DNA of 64,000 nt from Paenibacillus sp. H1-7 (GCF_022354825.1 NZ_CP031168.1:6139501-6203500); one strand, 5' to 3'; counted from the stretch's first letter, positions 43,278 through 52,342 are shown. Notes: generated from the sequence alone by a model not told the origin. A program made the numbers and translations.

Positions 43278-43309
43278 TTATTTGGAACGAAGTCAGGAAA
43301 CCTGCTCTC

Positions 43310-44299
43310 TTATTTAAGCCATCCGGCGATATCTTTAGCAAAATACGTGATGATCAGATCGGCGCCTGCACGCTTGAAGCCTATCATCGTTTCCATAACG
43401 ATAGACTTTTCGTCCACCCAGCCCTGCAAGGAGGCAGCCTTGATCATCGAGTATTCCCCGCTCACGTTATACGCAACCAGTGGAAGATCGAACTGATCTC
43501 TCAACGTACGAATGATATCCATGTAAGCCATAGCCGGCTTCACCATCAGGAAGTCCGCGCCTTCAACGACGTCGGATTCTGCTTCACGCAGCGCCTCGCG
43601 GGCATTGCCCGGATCCATTTGATACGTTTTGCGGTCTCCGAATTTCGGAGTCGAATGAGCCGCTTCACGGAAAGGACCGTAGTAGGACGAAGCAAATTTC
43701 ACGGAGTACGACATGATAGGCACTTGATTGTACCCTGCTTCGTCAAGTCCTTGACGGATAGCATAAACGAAGCCGTCCATCATGTTGGAAGGTGCGATAA
43801 TATCGGCTCCCGCTTCCGCCTGGGACACCGCCGTTTTGACCAGCAGCTCCAGGGAAGGATCGTTCAAAATTTCCGCACGCTGTTTTTTCTCGTCGAAATG
43901 AACGACGCCGCAATGCCCATGATCGGTAAATTGGCACAGGCACGTATCGGCGATGACAAGCAGCTCAGGGAACCACTGTTTGATGAGGCGAGTCGCCTGC
44001 TGAACGATGCCATTCGCATCGTGGGCGGATGTCGCATGAGCGTCTTTATGTTCAGGCACTCCAAACAGCATAATAGCCTGGATACCGAGCTCCGTCACTT
44101 CTTTTAATTCTTGCTCAAGCAAATCCAGCGAAAAATGATACACGCCCGGCATGGAGCCGATCTCTTCTTTGACTTGAGAGCCATGCGTTACAAAAATAGG
44201 ATAGATCAGATCATGAACCGACAGGCTTGTCTCTCTTACCAAGTTGCGTAAAGCGTTGGAGCTGCGCAATCTGCGATTGCGAACGATTGGAAAACTCAT
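43310..44299 (-). CDS. hemB: Delta-aminolevulinic acid dehydratase
   Basis: Joins two 5-aminolevulinates into porphobilinogen. Motifs: zinc-site segment ADTCLCQFTDHGHCG with three cysteines, the active-site Lys in SYSVKFASSYYGPFR and in FLMVKPAMAYMD. 329 residues. The ATG at 44299 is eight bases after GAGGAGG; the frame to 44380 is open but not conserved. Confidence 0.97.
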   Translation of the reverse strand: MSFPIVRNRRLRSSNALRNLVRETSLSVHDLIYPIFVTHGSQVKEEIGSMPGVYHFSLDLLEQELKEVTELGIQAIMLFGVPEHKDAHATSAHDANGIVQQATRLIKQWFPELLVIADTCLCQFTDHGHCGVVHFDEKKQRAEILNDPSLELLVKTAVSQAEAGADIIAPSNMMDGFVYAIRQGLDEAGYNQVPIMSYSVKFASSYYGPFREAAHSTPKFGDRKTYQMDPGNAREALREAESDVVEGADFLMVKPAMAYMDIIRTLRDQFDLPLVAYNVSGEYSMIKAASLQGWVDEKSIVMETMIGFKRAGADLIITYFAKDIAGWLK

Positions 44300-44342
44300 C
44301 TTAGTTTCCTCCTCATCCTGTATATAGTCTCGGTATGGAATG

Positions 44343-45875
44343 TTATTTTTGCGAATACAAGCTGTGAACGAGCGACTCAACCGTCGCTTCCTTCGCTACA
44401 TAATCTATGGTTAGGCCGGCTTCCTCTGCCGTTTGAGCGGTCATCGGACCGATACAGGCGATCTGGCATGGCTGAAGCAGCTCTAGCGGATTCTCTACGC
44501 CAAGCTCCTTCAAAGCGACTAGCAAGTTCGACACCGTCGATGAGCTGGTGAACGTGACTACCGATATCGCTTGCTGCTGAAGCAGCTCAATGACCTCCGC
44601 ACCGCCGGTTGTATCCGGCACCGTTTCGTACACGTCCACTTCGGTAACGTTCAGTCCCATTTCTTTAAGCCGCTGAGGAATATACGCCTTGGCAATATCG
44701 GCGGTCGGGAGGAGCACGTTCTGACCGGCTTTCATTTCGCCTTCGATGGAAGCGAGCAAGTCGTCCCCCTGAAACTTAGGCGGCAGCAAGTCAACCATGA
44801 GCCCCCGCTGCTCCAAGGCGTCCGCCGTCTTCGGCCCGACCGCTGCGATGCGTGCACCGCCAAGCTTGCGGATATCGATGCGATGTTTCCGGATGCGTTC
44901 AAAGAAGTAGTCGACTCCGTTGACGCTGGTGAAAATAACCCATGCAAACTCGTCCAGCCGTCCGAGCGCATGGTCCAAAGCCTGCTGCGCTTCCGGCTTC
45001 GTTGGAGACTGAGTGCGGATGACCGGAAACTCAACCGCCTCTCCGCCCAGCTCTTCAATTTGCTGTACCAGACTGCTGGACTGACTGCGGGCTCTTGTTA
45101 CAAGAATGCGCCGCCCGAATAGCGGCTTCTTCTCGAACCAAGCCAGCTTGTCGCGAAGCTTGACCACATCCCCGACGATAATGACAGCCGGAGATTGAAA
45201 ATTGGCGGCCTTAACCTTGTCGACGATATCGTCCAACGTGCCCGTTAACGTAGCCTGCTCCATCCAGGTTCCCCAACGGATCAGAGCAACCGGGGTACCC
45301 GGAGATTTGCCTCCATCTATCAAGTGACGGCAAATAGACTCCAGATTAGCGACCCCCATCAGAAAGATCAGCGTGCCTGATGCTTGCGACAAATTGTCCC
45401 AGTTGACGCTGCTGTATGTTTTGTTCGGGTACTCGTGTCCCGTTACTATGGAAAAGGATGAAGTAAAATCTCGATGGGTGACGGGAATACCGGCATAGGC
45501 CGGAACCGCAATCGCGGAGGTAATCCCCGGAACGATCTCGAACGGGATATCATGATCGGCCAGCAGCTCGGCTTCTTCGCCTACTCGTCCGAATACGCTC
45601 GGATCGCCGCCTTTCAAGCGGGTAACCACTTTACCCTGCAGCGCCAAATCGACCAGCAGCTGATTGATTTCCCCCTGCTTCATCATATGCTTGTCAGGAA
45701 GCTTTCCTACGAAAATCTTCTCCGCTTCCGGTTTCATATGTTTAAGCAAGCGCGGACTCGCCAGACGGTCGTACACGACGACGTCTGCACGCTGGATGGC
45801 CTCCAGTCCCCGTACCGTAATGAGCTTGGGATCCCCTGGCCCAGCTCCTACGAGATATACAACGCCTTTACTCAA
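44343..45875 (-). CDS. cobA-hemD: Fused uroporphyrinogen-III methyltransferase / uroporphyrinogen-III synthase
   Basis: 510-residue fusion. Residues about 1-240 are SUMT (VYLVGAGPGDPKLITVRG, VVTRLKGGDPSVFGRVGEEA, GITSAIAVPAYAGIPVTHR), which uses SAM to make precorrin-2 for siroheme or B12. Residues about 255-505 are HemD (FGRRILVTRARSQSS, VIFTSVNGVDYFF, VTFTSSSTVSNLL), which closes hydroxymethylbilane to uroporphyrinogen III. The fusion places the branch-point enzyme on the product of the synthase. TTG at 45875 is ten bases after GAGGGG and six bases past hemC. Confidence 0.95.
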   Translation of the reverse strand: MSKGVVYLVGAGPGDPKLITVRGLEAIQRADVVVYDRLASPRLLKHMKPEAEKIFVGKLPDKHMMKQGEINQLLVDLALQGKVVTRLKGGDPSVFGRVGEEAELLADHDIPFEIVPGITSAIAVPAYAGIPVTHRDFTSSFSIVTGHEYPNKTYSSVNWDNLSQASGTLIFLMGVANLESICRHLIDGGKSPGTPVALIRWGTWMEQATLTGTLDDIVDKVKAANFQSPAVIIVGDVVKLRDKLAWFEKKPLFGRRILVTRARSQSSSLVQQIEELGGEAVEFPVIRTQSPTKPEAQQALDHALGRLDEFAWVIFTSVNGVDYFFERIRKHRIDIRKLGGARIAAVGPKTADALEQRGLMVDLLPPKFQGDDLLASIEGEMKAGQNVLLPTADIAKAYIPQRLKEMGLNVTEVDVYETVPDTTGGAEVIELLQQQAISVVTFTSSSTVSNLLVALKELGVENPLELLQPCQIACIGPMTAQTAEEAGLTIDYVAKEATVESLVHSLYSQK

Positions 45876-45881
45876 CTCGAT

Positions 45882-46820
45882 TCAACCCCTCACCATGGCC
45901 AATATGTCTACAGCACCCTTGCCGATCAAAGCATCGGCAACCATCGTGCCAAGCTGATCGGGATCCGTGCCGGTCATCGTTTCCTTTAGCATGGTCTTGC
46001 CGTCAGGTGAGCCTACCATACCGGTCAGCGTAACGACCGGGTTGCCGGCTTCGTCCCCCAGGACGGCATAGGCTCCAATAGGCACCTGGCAGCCGCCGTT
46101 CAGCCTGCCAAGAAAGCTGCGCTCAGCAGCAACCGCCAATGCGGTCGGCTCATGGTTGTAGTACTTGAGCAGGCCGAGCACGAACTCATCGTCGCCACGG
46201 CACTCGATGCACAGAGCTCCCTGGCCGACGGCGGGAAGACATACATCCGCTGATAAATACGCGGTGATGCGGTCCTGCCAGCCAATCCGGTGCAAACCGG
46301 CGGCTGCCAGCATGATCGCGTCGAAGCCTTCGGTTTCCAGCTTGCGCAGACGCGAATCGATATTGCCTCGAACCGACTCGATGTTCAAGTCGGGGCGGTG
46401 GTTTTGCAGCTGGCAAGCTCTGCGCAGGCTGCTTGTGCCGACTTTGGCACCTTGCGGAAGCTCGTCAAGCGAAAGCCCCCCGTTGGAGATTAAGCAATCC
46501 CGGGGATCCTCCCGTCTCGGAACCGCTCCGACAACGAGCCCTTCAGGAAGCTCTGCCGGCATATCCTTCATACTGTGAACCGCCATGTCGATTTCACCGT
46601 CGAACAGCGCCTGCTCGATCTCTTTGACGAACAGGCCTTTGCCCCCGACCTTCGACAAGGTGACATCCAAGATCCGGTCCCCTTTGGTTACGATCTTTTT
46701 CAATTCAAATTCGCACTCGATCCCCAGCTGTTTGCACAGCTCGCGCAATTGCTCCACGACTTGTCCTGTTTGCGTTAGCGCCAGCGCGCTCTGTCTCGTA
46801 CCTACGACGATTTTCCGCAT
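45882..46820 (-). CDS. hemC: Porphobilinogen deaminase (hydroxymethylbilane synthase)
   Basis: 312 residues. KIVVGTRQSALALTQTGQV N-terminus, SSLRRACQLQ, and the dipyrromethane cofactor cysteine in LNGGCQVPIGAYA. It polymerises four porphobilinogens. Downstream of the met8-like gene by 56 bases. Confidence 0.97.
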   Translation of the reverse strand: MRKIVVGTRQSALALTQTGQVVEQLRELCKQLGIECEFELKKIVTKGDRILDVTLSKVGGKGLFVKEIEQALFDGEIDMAVHSMKDMPAELPEGLVVGAVPRREDPRDCLISNGGLSLDELPQGAKVGTSSLRRACQLQNHRPDLNIESVRGNIDSRLRKLETEGFDAIMLAAAGLHRIGWQDRITAYLSADVCLPAVGQGALCIECRGDDEFVLGLLKYYNHEPTALAVAAERSFLGRLNGGCQVPIGAYAVLGDEAGNPVVTLTGMVGSPDGKTMLKETMTGTDPDQLGTMVADALIGKGAVDILAMVRG

Positions 46821-46876
46821 GCAGTCCGCCTCCTCTGTTAGTCAATGCAATACAGTTCCTATGTAACCTTTATGGC

Positions 46877-47578
46877 TTATGTATGATGTTGGATCCAAAT
46901 ACGGATCCGTTCCATGGTCCCGGGTGTCGGCTCCAGCTCGATCCGGCGGATCAGCTCATCCTTCTCGGCCGCCTGGAGCTCTCCTGAACGTATCCAGGGC
47001 AGCAGCTCCCAGTCCAGCATTCGCCGGAACATCTCTTGGCGCACCTTGGTGTCGGAGACCATGCGCTGAACTATCAAGCGCAGCTCCTGCAACAATTCGA
47101 GGTACTCCCCGTACTCTTCGCCGAACGACTGCTCCAGCTCCTGCTTTACTTTTCTCGCAACGGCAGGACTCGCACCCGCTGTAGATACGGCAAGCAGCAG
47201 CCTGCCTCTTCTTACCGCTGCCGGGACGATGAATCCGCTGCGTTCCGCATCATCGGCCACATTCACCAGCTTGCCCAACGCTTCCGCTTCCAAACGCACA
47301 GCCTCATTAATATCCGGCCGGTCGGTCGCTGCAAAAACAAGCACCGCCCGCTGCACCTGCGGCATTTGCGTCCGATACGTTTCATACACCGCTTCCAGCA
47401 CGCCGGACTCGGCCCACTGGACCAGCTTGTGCGTACATACCGGACTGATCACGGTTACCGATGCTCCCGCTTCGATCAGCGATTCCGCCTTCCGTTCCGC
47501 CACGGCACCTCCGCCAATGATGACGCAGGGCTTGTCCTGCAAATCCAGCATTAACGGATAGTAATTCTTTGATCTCAT
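46877..47578 (-). CDS. Precorrin-2 dehydrogenase / sirohydrochlorin ferrochelatase (Met8/CysG N-terminal type)
   Basis: 233 residues. NAD-binding signature PLMLDLQDKPCVIIGGGAVA followed by ERKAESL, the catalytic-region Asp in NVADDAERSGFIVPA and the AVSTAGASPAVARKVK motif. With the SUMT domain of the neighbouring fusion it completes siroheme synthesis or its oxidation step. The ATG at 47578 has GGTGAGG upstream; the frame to 47620 would overlap hemX and lacks a ribosome site. Confidence 0.92.
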   Translation of the reverse strand: MRSKNYYPLMLDLQDKPCVIIGGGAVAERKAESLIEAGASVTVISPVCTHKLVQWAESGVLEAVYETYRTQMPQVQRAVLVFAATDRPDINEAVRLEAEALGKLVNVADDAERSGFIVPAAVRRGRLLLAVSTAGASPAVARKVKQELEQSFGEEYGEYLELLQELRLIVQRMVSDTKVRQEMFRRMLDWELLPWIRSGELQAAEKDELIRRIELEPTPGTMERIRIWIQHHT

Positions 47579-47610
47579 CGCGAACCTCACCGCCTCTTCG
47601 TCCTCTGCGA

Positions 47611-48435
47611 TTAAGACCATTGATGGAACGAGGAGTAAAAATTAGCAAATACGAAATTGAGAGCCATGATAAAAAATGCAGCCAAATTCCAAAGCGCCAG
47701 CTTGTAGCCCGGTGTTTTCAGCAGCACCCTCTGAAACAAATAAAACACGTAAGCCAGCAGCACGAACCAGGAATTGATCACCTTCGGATCGAAAAACAGC
47801 GACAGGTCATGCTCCAAGGAGATCCATACGACCCCGAGCGACATGCCGAACATCAAAAGCGGCGTTCCTATGACAACGGAAACAAAGGAATAATGATCCG
47901 TCTTGTCCAGGCTCGGCAATCGCTGCATCAGCTTAGACCATTTCTTCTCCTTCAGCTGCCGGTGCAAAAACAAATACATGCCGGAGAATACGGCAGCAAC
48001 GACGAATGCAGCGTAGCTTGCGATAGAAAAGCTGATGTGAATGAACAGCACCTCATCGTTGATTTCCCAGGAATCCAATGTCGGAGAAACCTTCGGGTTG
48101 CTGAAAAAGTTAAGCGCCAATACGGTGAACCCCAATATATTGACCAGAAATACAAACAGCTCGATACGAAAAAAACGGTTCACTACGAGCGAGACCGTTA
48201 CGAGAAGCCAGGACAGCATAAACAGCGTTTCGAACATAGAAAACGCTGCAGAACGGTCATGAAACACGATACTAAGAACCAAATAGACCGTTTGCAATAC
48301 CCATACAAAAGAAAGCAACCCTGTCCCCATCCGTTTCGCACTTCGGTTCGGACCGACAAAGTCCGAGAAGTAAAACAGCAGGCTCAGGGCATATATATAA
48401 ATAATGGCATCGTATAACCAGCTTTTCGCGACCAT
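47611..48435 (-). CDS. hemX: HemX / cytochrome c assembly (CcsA-like) membrane protein
   Basis: 274 residues with eight membrane helices, in the CcsA/CcmC superfamily (SWEINDEVLFIHISFSIASYA segment resembles the conserved His-containing helix). The WWD heme motif of true CcsA is not present. In B. subtilis HemX lowers the level of HemA. Position directly after hemA supports this. Confidence 0.88.
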   Translation of the reverse strand: MVAKSWLYDAIIYIYALSLLFYFSDFVGPNRSAKRMGTGLLSFVWVLQTVYLVLSIVFHDRSAAFSMFETLFMLSWLLVTVSLVVNRFFRIELFVFLVNILGFTVLALNFFSNPKVSPTLDSWEINDEVLFIHISFSIASYAAFVVAAVFSGMYLFLHRQLKEKKWSKLMQRLPSLDKTDHYSFVSVVIGTPLLMFGMSLGVVWISLEHDLSLFFDPKVINSWFVLLAYVFYLFQRVLLKTPGYKLALWNLAAFFIMALNFVFANFYSSFHQWS

Positions 48436-48450
48436 GGCACCTCTCCCGAA

Positions 48451-49848
48451 CTACGTTTTAGCCAAGGCATCGACAGCCTGCATCGATACTTTCGTTAACA
48501 GGTCTTCCCTCCAGCGCTCATGAGCATCGGTAGCTTCTTGCTGACGGACAGCCGCTTGCTCCGCTCGCTCTTGTTCAGCCAATTGCTCTTCCAAGGCAAA
48601 AATTTTGGTGAAATAGTCCAACGCTTCTTCCCCGTCGCGCTCGGCGGCCATTTCCTTAATCCGGATTACCGGATCCCGCAGCATTTGATTGACAATGCTT
48701 TTGGTTAATTTACGGATTACCTTCAGCTCGCGTTCATCAAGATCCGGCAGCTTCTTCATCAAGCTGTCCATCGTCTCGTCATGAATCGCACTGGCTTTGG
48801 TTTGCAGCGCTTGAATTAGAGGACTTACGCCCAACGTACGGGTCCATTGCTCGAATGCATCCATCTCTTCATCAATCATCCTCTCAATGACGACCGCAGC
48901 TTTACGGCGCTCCTCCAAGTGATTGTTAACAATCGAATGCAGATTGTCTATATCGTAAAGAAACACATTCGGCAATTCGCCGATAGCCGATTCGAGATCC
49001 CGCGGCACAGCGATATCGATCATGAACAACGGACGGGAACGCCGTTTTTGCAGCACCGCGGCAACCTGCTCACGGGTCAGCACGATATCCGCCGATCCGG
49101 TAGAGCTGATCACAATATCGACTTCTTCGAGATACTGCAGCAGATTGTCCATCGAGCTCGCGACGCCTTGGAACTTCCCTGCCAGCTCTTGAGCGCGGCT
49201 TAACGTCCGGTTCACCACGATGACCTTATCCGCTCCGTTGGCATACAAATGCTTGACGGTAAGCTCGCTCATCTTCCCTGCGCCGATAATCATAACTTTC
49301 TTATGATCATAGCTGCCAAATATCCGTTTGCCTAGTTCTACCGCAGCATAGCTGACCGATACCGGATTATCGCCGATGCCCGTCTCGGTATGAGCCCGCT
49401 TCGCCAGAGTGACCGCTTGTTTAAAGAGCGTATTGAACATAATCCCAGTTACTTTCGTTTGCTGGGCCAGCAAAAAGGAATCGCGAATTTGACCCAAAAT
49501 TTGCGTTTCGCCGATAACCATAGAATCAAGTCCGCATGTAACCCGGAATAGATGATCGATTGCTTTCTCATTTTCATAAATGTACAAGTGCTTGTTGAAT
49601 TGTTCGCGCGGAACGCCGAACCACTTCTCTATGAATCCGCGCAAATAATGACCGCACAAATGCTCCCGATCCACTACGACATAAAGCTCCGTCCGGTTAC
49701 AGGTGCCCACAATGACACATTCCATTACACTTTTCGTTTCTTTGAGCTCTTTCAACGCCAGTTCAAGGTCGCTTTCGGCGAATGTGAATTTCTCACGAAT
49801 CGCCACCGGTGCCGTCCGATAATTCAAGCCCGCCACTACGATATGCAT
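48451..49848 (-). CDS. hemA: Glutamyl-tRNA reductase
   Basis: First enzyme of the C5 pathway. N-terminal catalytic domain with the nucleophile in VGTCNRTELYVV (Cys50), GLDSMVIGETQILGQIRDSF, NADPH domain MIIGAGKMSELTVKHL, and a C-terminal helical dimerisation domain. 465 residues; the tail after about 440 is Glu/Gln-rich and slightly longer than usual. The ATG at 49848 follows AGGTGG. First gene of the tetrapyrrole operon. Confidence 0.97.
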   Translation of the reverse strand: MHIVVAGLNYRTAPVAIREKFTFAESDLELALKELKETKSVMECVIVGTCNRTELYVVVDREHLCGHYLRGFIEKWFGVPREQFNKHLYIYENEKAIDHLFRVTCGLDSMVIGETQILGQIRDSFLLAQQTKVTGIMFNTLFKQAVTLAKRAHTETGIGDNPVSVSYAAVELGKRIFGSYDHKKVMIIGAGKMSELTVKHLYANGADKVIVVNRTLSRAQELAGKFQGVASSMDNLLQYLEEVDIVISSTGSADIVLTREQVAAVLQKRRSRPLFMIDIAVPRDLESAIGELPNVFLYDIDNLHSIVNNHLEERRKAAVVIERMIDEEMDAFEQWTRTLGVSPLIQALQTKASAIHDETMDSLMKKLPDLDERELKVIRKLTKSIVNQMLRDPVIRIKEMAAERDGEEALDYFTKIFALEEQLAEQERAEQAAVRQQEATDAHERWREDLLTKVSMQAVDALAKT

Positions 49849-49885
49849 TGGGTGTCCACCTGCCTTCCTCAATAATCTAGAAATC

Positions 49886-49894
49886 ATTATAGCA
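49886..49894 (-). promoter_or_regulatory. Extended -10 promoter of the hemA operon
   Basis: TGCTATAAT on the minus strand with no clear -35, about 40 bases before the hemA ATG. Confidence 0.5.
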
Positions 49895-50015
49895 TACAAT
49901 GACGAGCTTCTCCGACAAATTTTTTGTATAATATGTGAAAGAGATGTTTATCAATCAACACTATTTCCCTTATTTTCAGCATTTTTCAGCTTGTTTATAC
50001 GGCTGCCATTCCAGT

Positions 50016-50543
50016 TTATTGAAGCAGCTTCTTGCGGAGCAGCTCTACCATCTCTTTATCCGCCTTGACCAGCCGGTCATTTTGCGAAGATACCATACTC
50101 CCGCCGGATGACATCAGCTTGCCGTAGGCGTCATAAATCTCTTCAAACAACCTTCGGCTCTCGGTCAACGTCTGTACTTCCTCGGCCTTCAAGGCGCGCT
50201 GTCCGCCTATCTGCAGCCGCAGCAAATACTGCATCAGCTGAGATAAGCCTTCGAGCGGCCTCAATTTCTTCTCGCCATAAGCCTGAACCAAATGCTCGTG
50301 AGTGAAGCTCGCGGTGTAAACGGCTTGCCTTAGCGGATTCAGCGAATTCGTATCCTTGGCTTTATCTACATCGTGCAGTGAGCTGCTTAACAGCTCCATC
50401 TGAAACAACGATACCTGATACAGGAGCTTGCCGGCGTCCTCCGTCTCCGAGTGCCCCCGCACCATTCCGATAATTTGATATAGCGGCCAAATGATTAAAA
50501 AAGCAACGATCACGTATATTATTATATTCGGCTTCCGCTTCAT
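50016..50543 (-). CDS. Unassigned membrane-anchored helical protein
   Basis: 175 residues. One N-terminal membrane helix (IIIYVIVAFLIIWPLYQIIG, about 7-26) followed by an entirely helical extracellular or periplasm-side region rich in Leu, Gln and Lys (about 35-175) with no cysteines and no recognised motif. The ATG at 50543 is seven bases after GGGAGG. Upstream of hemA and downstream of speD, in the place of B. subtilis ysxD, but no similarity can be claimed. Function unknown. Confidence 0.7.
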   Translation of the reverse strand: MKRKPNIIIYVIVAFLIIWPLYQIIGMVRGHSETEDAGKLLYQVSLFQMELLSSSLHDVDKAKDTNSLNPLRQAVYTASFTHEHLVQAYGEKKLRPLEGLSQLMQYLLRLQIGGQRALKAEEVQTLTESRRLFEEIYDAYGKLMSSGGSMVSSQNDRLVKADKEMVELLRKKLLQ

Positions 50544-50633
50544 AAGCTTTCCTCCCCTGCCCATGCTGGTGCAAGCAGCTCCGTCCTGACGGATTCATGC
50601 AAGCTTGTCATGAACATTGTATGGGGAAGCATA

Positions 50634-50667
50634 TAAACAAATAACCACGGATTATATCCGCGGTTAT
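50634..50667 (-). terminator. Terminator after speD
   Basis: ATAACCGCGGA tataa TCCGTGGTTAT hairpin followed by TTGTTTAT on the minus strand. Confidence 0.7.
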
Positions 50668-50683
50668 CATTCTCATTACGAGT

Positions 50684-51085
50684 TTATTTTGTTAGTTGAG
50701 CTTGCTTGATTACCGGCGTTTCGACTGTCAATTCGCCCATACCCCGAACCAGCTTCTTGGCATGAGCAGTTTCCGGCTTAAGCACGGAAATCATGTAGTC
50801 GATAGCCAATTGAGGATCTACCGTTTCGCCGCAAGTATAACAGTCCAGAGCAGCAAAACCCTTCTCAGGATAAGTATGAATGGAGAGATGACTTTCCGAC
50901 AATAATACTAGCACTGTTGCACCTTGTGGTTCAAACTGCTTGGATTGAACCGACATCACCGTCGCTCCACATGCCTCCGCAGCCTCTACCATTTGAGCTT
51001 GTAACCATTCTGCATTGTTGAGAAGATCAAAATCGACTCCCCAAGTATCAACAGCAACGTGTCTTCCGAAAGTTGAGTATTCCAT
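50684..51085 (-). CDS. speD: S-adenosylmethionine decarboxylase proenzyme
   Basis: 133-residue prokaryotic class enzyme supplying aminopropyl groups for spermidine. Autocleavage between Glu64 and Ser65 in LLSESHLSIHTYPEKG generates the pyruvoyl group; His70 and Cys85 (DCYTCGE) are the conserved processing and catalytic residues. Ribosome site GGAAGGGGG precedes the ATG. No speE is adjacent. It has its own promoter, a structured leader and a terminator. Confidence 0.96.
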   Translation of the reverse strand: MEYSTFGRHVAVDTWGVDFDLLNNAEWLQAQMVEAAEACGATVMSVQSKQFEPQGATVLVLLSESHLSIHTYPEKGFAALDCYTCGETVDPQLAIDYMISVLKPETAHAKKLVRGMGELTVETPVIKQAQLTK

Positions 51086-51090
51086 CTTTC

Positions 51091-51258
51091 GGTCCCCCTT
51101 CCTAGGAATAAAATGTTTGAAAATTTCATCCGCTAGGACCTACGTCATTCACTTCTCGAGGGAATAATCTCTCGCAACATTCAATGTCCTGAGTGAATCC
51201 TGGTTCCTATTTTGTTTTCAACGAAAATAAAAATAACATCTATTCGGTAGAAATGCAA
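51091..51258 (-). promoter_or_regulatory. speD promoter and structured 5' leader (candidate regulatory RNA)
   Basis: TTGCAT (51253-51258) and TATTTT (51230-51235) are 17 bases apart. The roughly 140-base leader can form ATTCACT/AGTGAAT (51192-51198 with 51147-51153) around an inner CGAG/CTCG hairpin. GTCCTAG at 51133-51139 can pair either with AGGAC at 51186-51190 or with CTAGGA at 51100-51105, which is next to and partly inside the ribosome site. The two pairings exclude each other. I do not match it to a known riboswitch. Confidence 0.45.
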
Positions 51259-51372
51259 TACTTTTTTTTACCATTCACCTATATTTCTTTTTTGCGAGAG
51301 CTCACACAATGACTAACATATGTACGACACTTGTCCCAGGTGAATGCACAGCGCTTATATGGGCCGAAATAA

Positions 51373-51411
51373 CAAAAAACTTTTCCGGACAATACGGCCC
51401 GAAAAAGTTTC
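51373..51411 (-). terminator. Terminator after the 51426-52016 gene
   Basis: AAACTTTTTCGG...CCGGAAAAGTTT stem ending in TTTTTTG on the minus strand. Confidence 0.75.
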
Positions 51412-51425
51412 TTCATCGTGTATAA

Positions 51426-52016
51426 TTATGCTTCGAGTACGAATAAACGATGCGTCATTTTGTATAATCGGCTATCGATTTGTTCGCGTACGGCAGTATC
51501 TTGCATGTCATTTCGCAAGTCTAGCAGGCTGTTAATCTGCGCTTTGATGAACTGGATTTCATGCTCCACATCATCCCGGCGGTACAGCTGCTCCAGCATT
51601 CCGATCGTATCCTTGTACTCGTAGATCACCCGATCGGTCTGATCCTTGCGCTCAACGATTTTTACCACGGAACCCCATTCATATTCGTATATCATGATAT
51701 ACCCTTCATAAATACGATGAACGATTGCGCTCCCCTTGAAAGTGGATACCGCTTTGCGCATCAGGTTAACCAAATTCTTGTCCGTGATGCGGCAGGTGCC
51801 CCGGCAAACATAGGTGTTGAACTTTCTTTCGAACGAAAGAACGATTTCTTCTCCCGATTCGTTGTCTTGAAACACGACTTCCTGATTTCCATTCTCAAGT
51901 ACTTTAACCTGCAGAGAGGCTTGATGATCGACAAACATCTGAATAAACATGGCCATCTCGGCTTCCGTTAACTGTAGGCAGGTTTTGACGTATTGGGTCG
52001 CTAACCTCATTGCCAT
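51426..52016 (-). CDS. Unassigned conserved-looking cytoplasmic protein
   Basis: 196 residues, no signal peptide or membrane segment. Predicted mixed alpha/beta N-terminal half (LQVKVLENGNQEVVFQ, EEIVLSFERKFNTYVCRGTC with two cysteines three residues apart) and helical C-terminal half (IQFIKAQINSLLDLRNDM). Several conserved-looking Tyr/Glu stretches (GYIMIYEYEWGSVVKIVE). Single-gene unit with its own terminator, between speD and engB. I do not recognise the family. The ATG follows GAGGG by six bases. Confidence 0.75.
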   Translation of the reverse strand: MAMRLATQYVKTCLQLTEAEMAMFIQMFVDHQASLQVKVLENGNQEVVFQDNESGEEIVLSFERKFNTYVCRGTCRITDKNLVNLMRKAVSTFKGSAIVHRIYEGYIMIYEYEWGSVVKIVERKDQTDRVIYEYKDTIGMLEQLYRRDDVEHEIQFIKAQINSLLDLRNDMQDTAVREQIDSRLYKMTHRLFVLEA

Positions 52017-52342
52017 AAAAATCCCTCAATTCTTTGTTTTCGAACCATGAAGCCAAACCGTTATTCTTTTTTTTGTTACTATATACATTATACTACATAA
52101 ATATTTAATATTCCTCCCGCCATTTCATTGAATTTCGTTGAAATTCTGAAAAAACTGCTTTTTTTACGGAATGATTCAACGTATCATCTAAATCCCTCTG
52201 TTTCCCGCAGCAAGTTATGCAGTTCCCTCCTGCATCCGACGTTAAACAAAATCTTCATCTTTCAAGGACAGCGGCCTAAATCGGACTCTCTCGATAGTAT
52301 TCCTCTTTCTCGCTGCTCATCACTACGTAAGCCGATTTTATG
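52017..52342. other. Intergenic region upstream of the unassigned gene
   Basis: 326 AT-rich bases. On the minus strand GTAGTATAATG (TATAAT at 52087-52092) is a likely -10 for the 51426-52016 gene. A 7-bp dyad GAATTTC gtt GAAATTC lies at 52130-52146, just upstream of that promoter. Nothing else is recognised. Confidence 0.45.
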
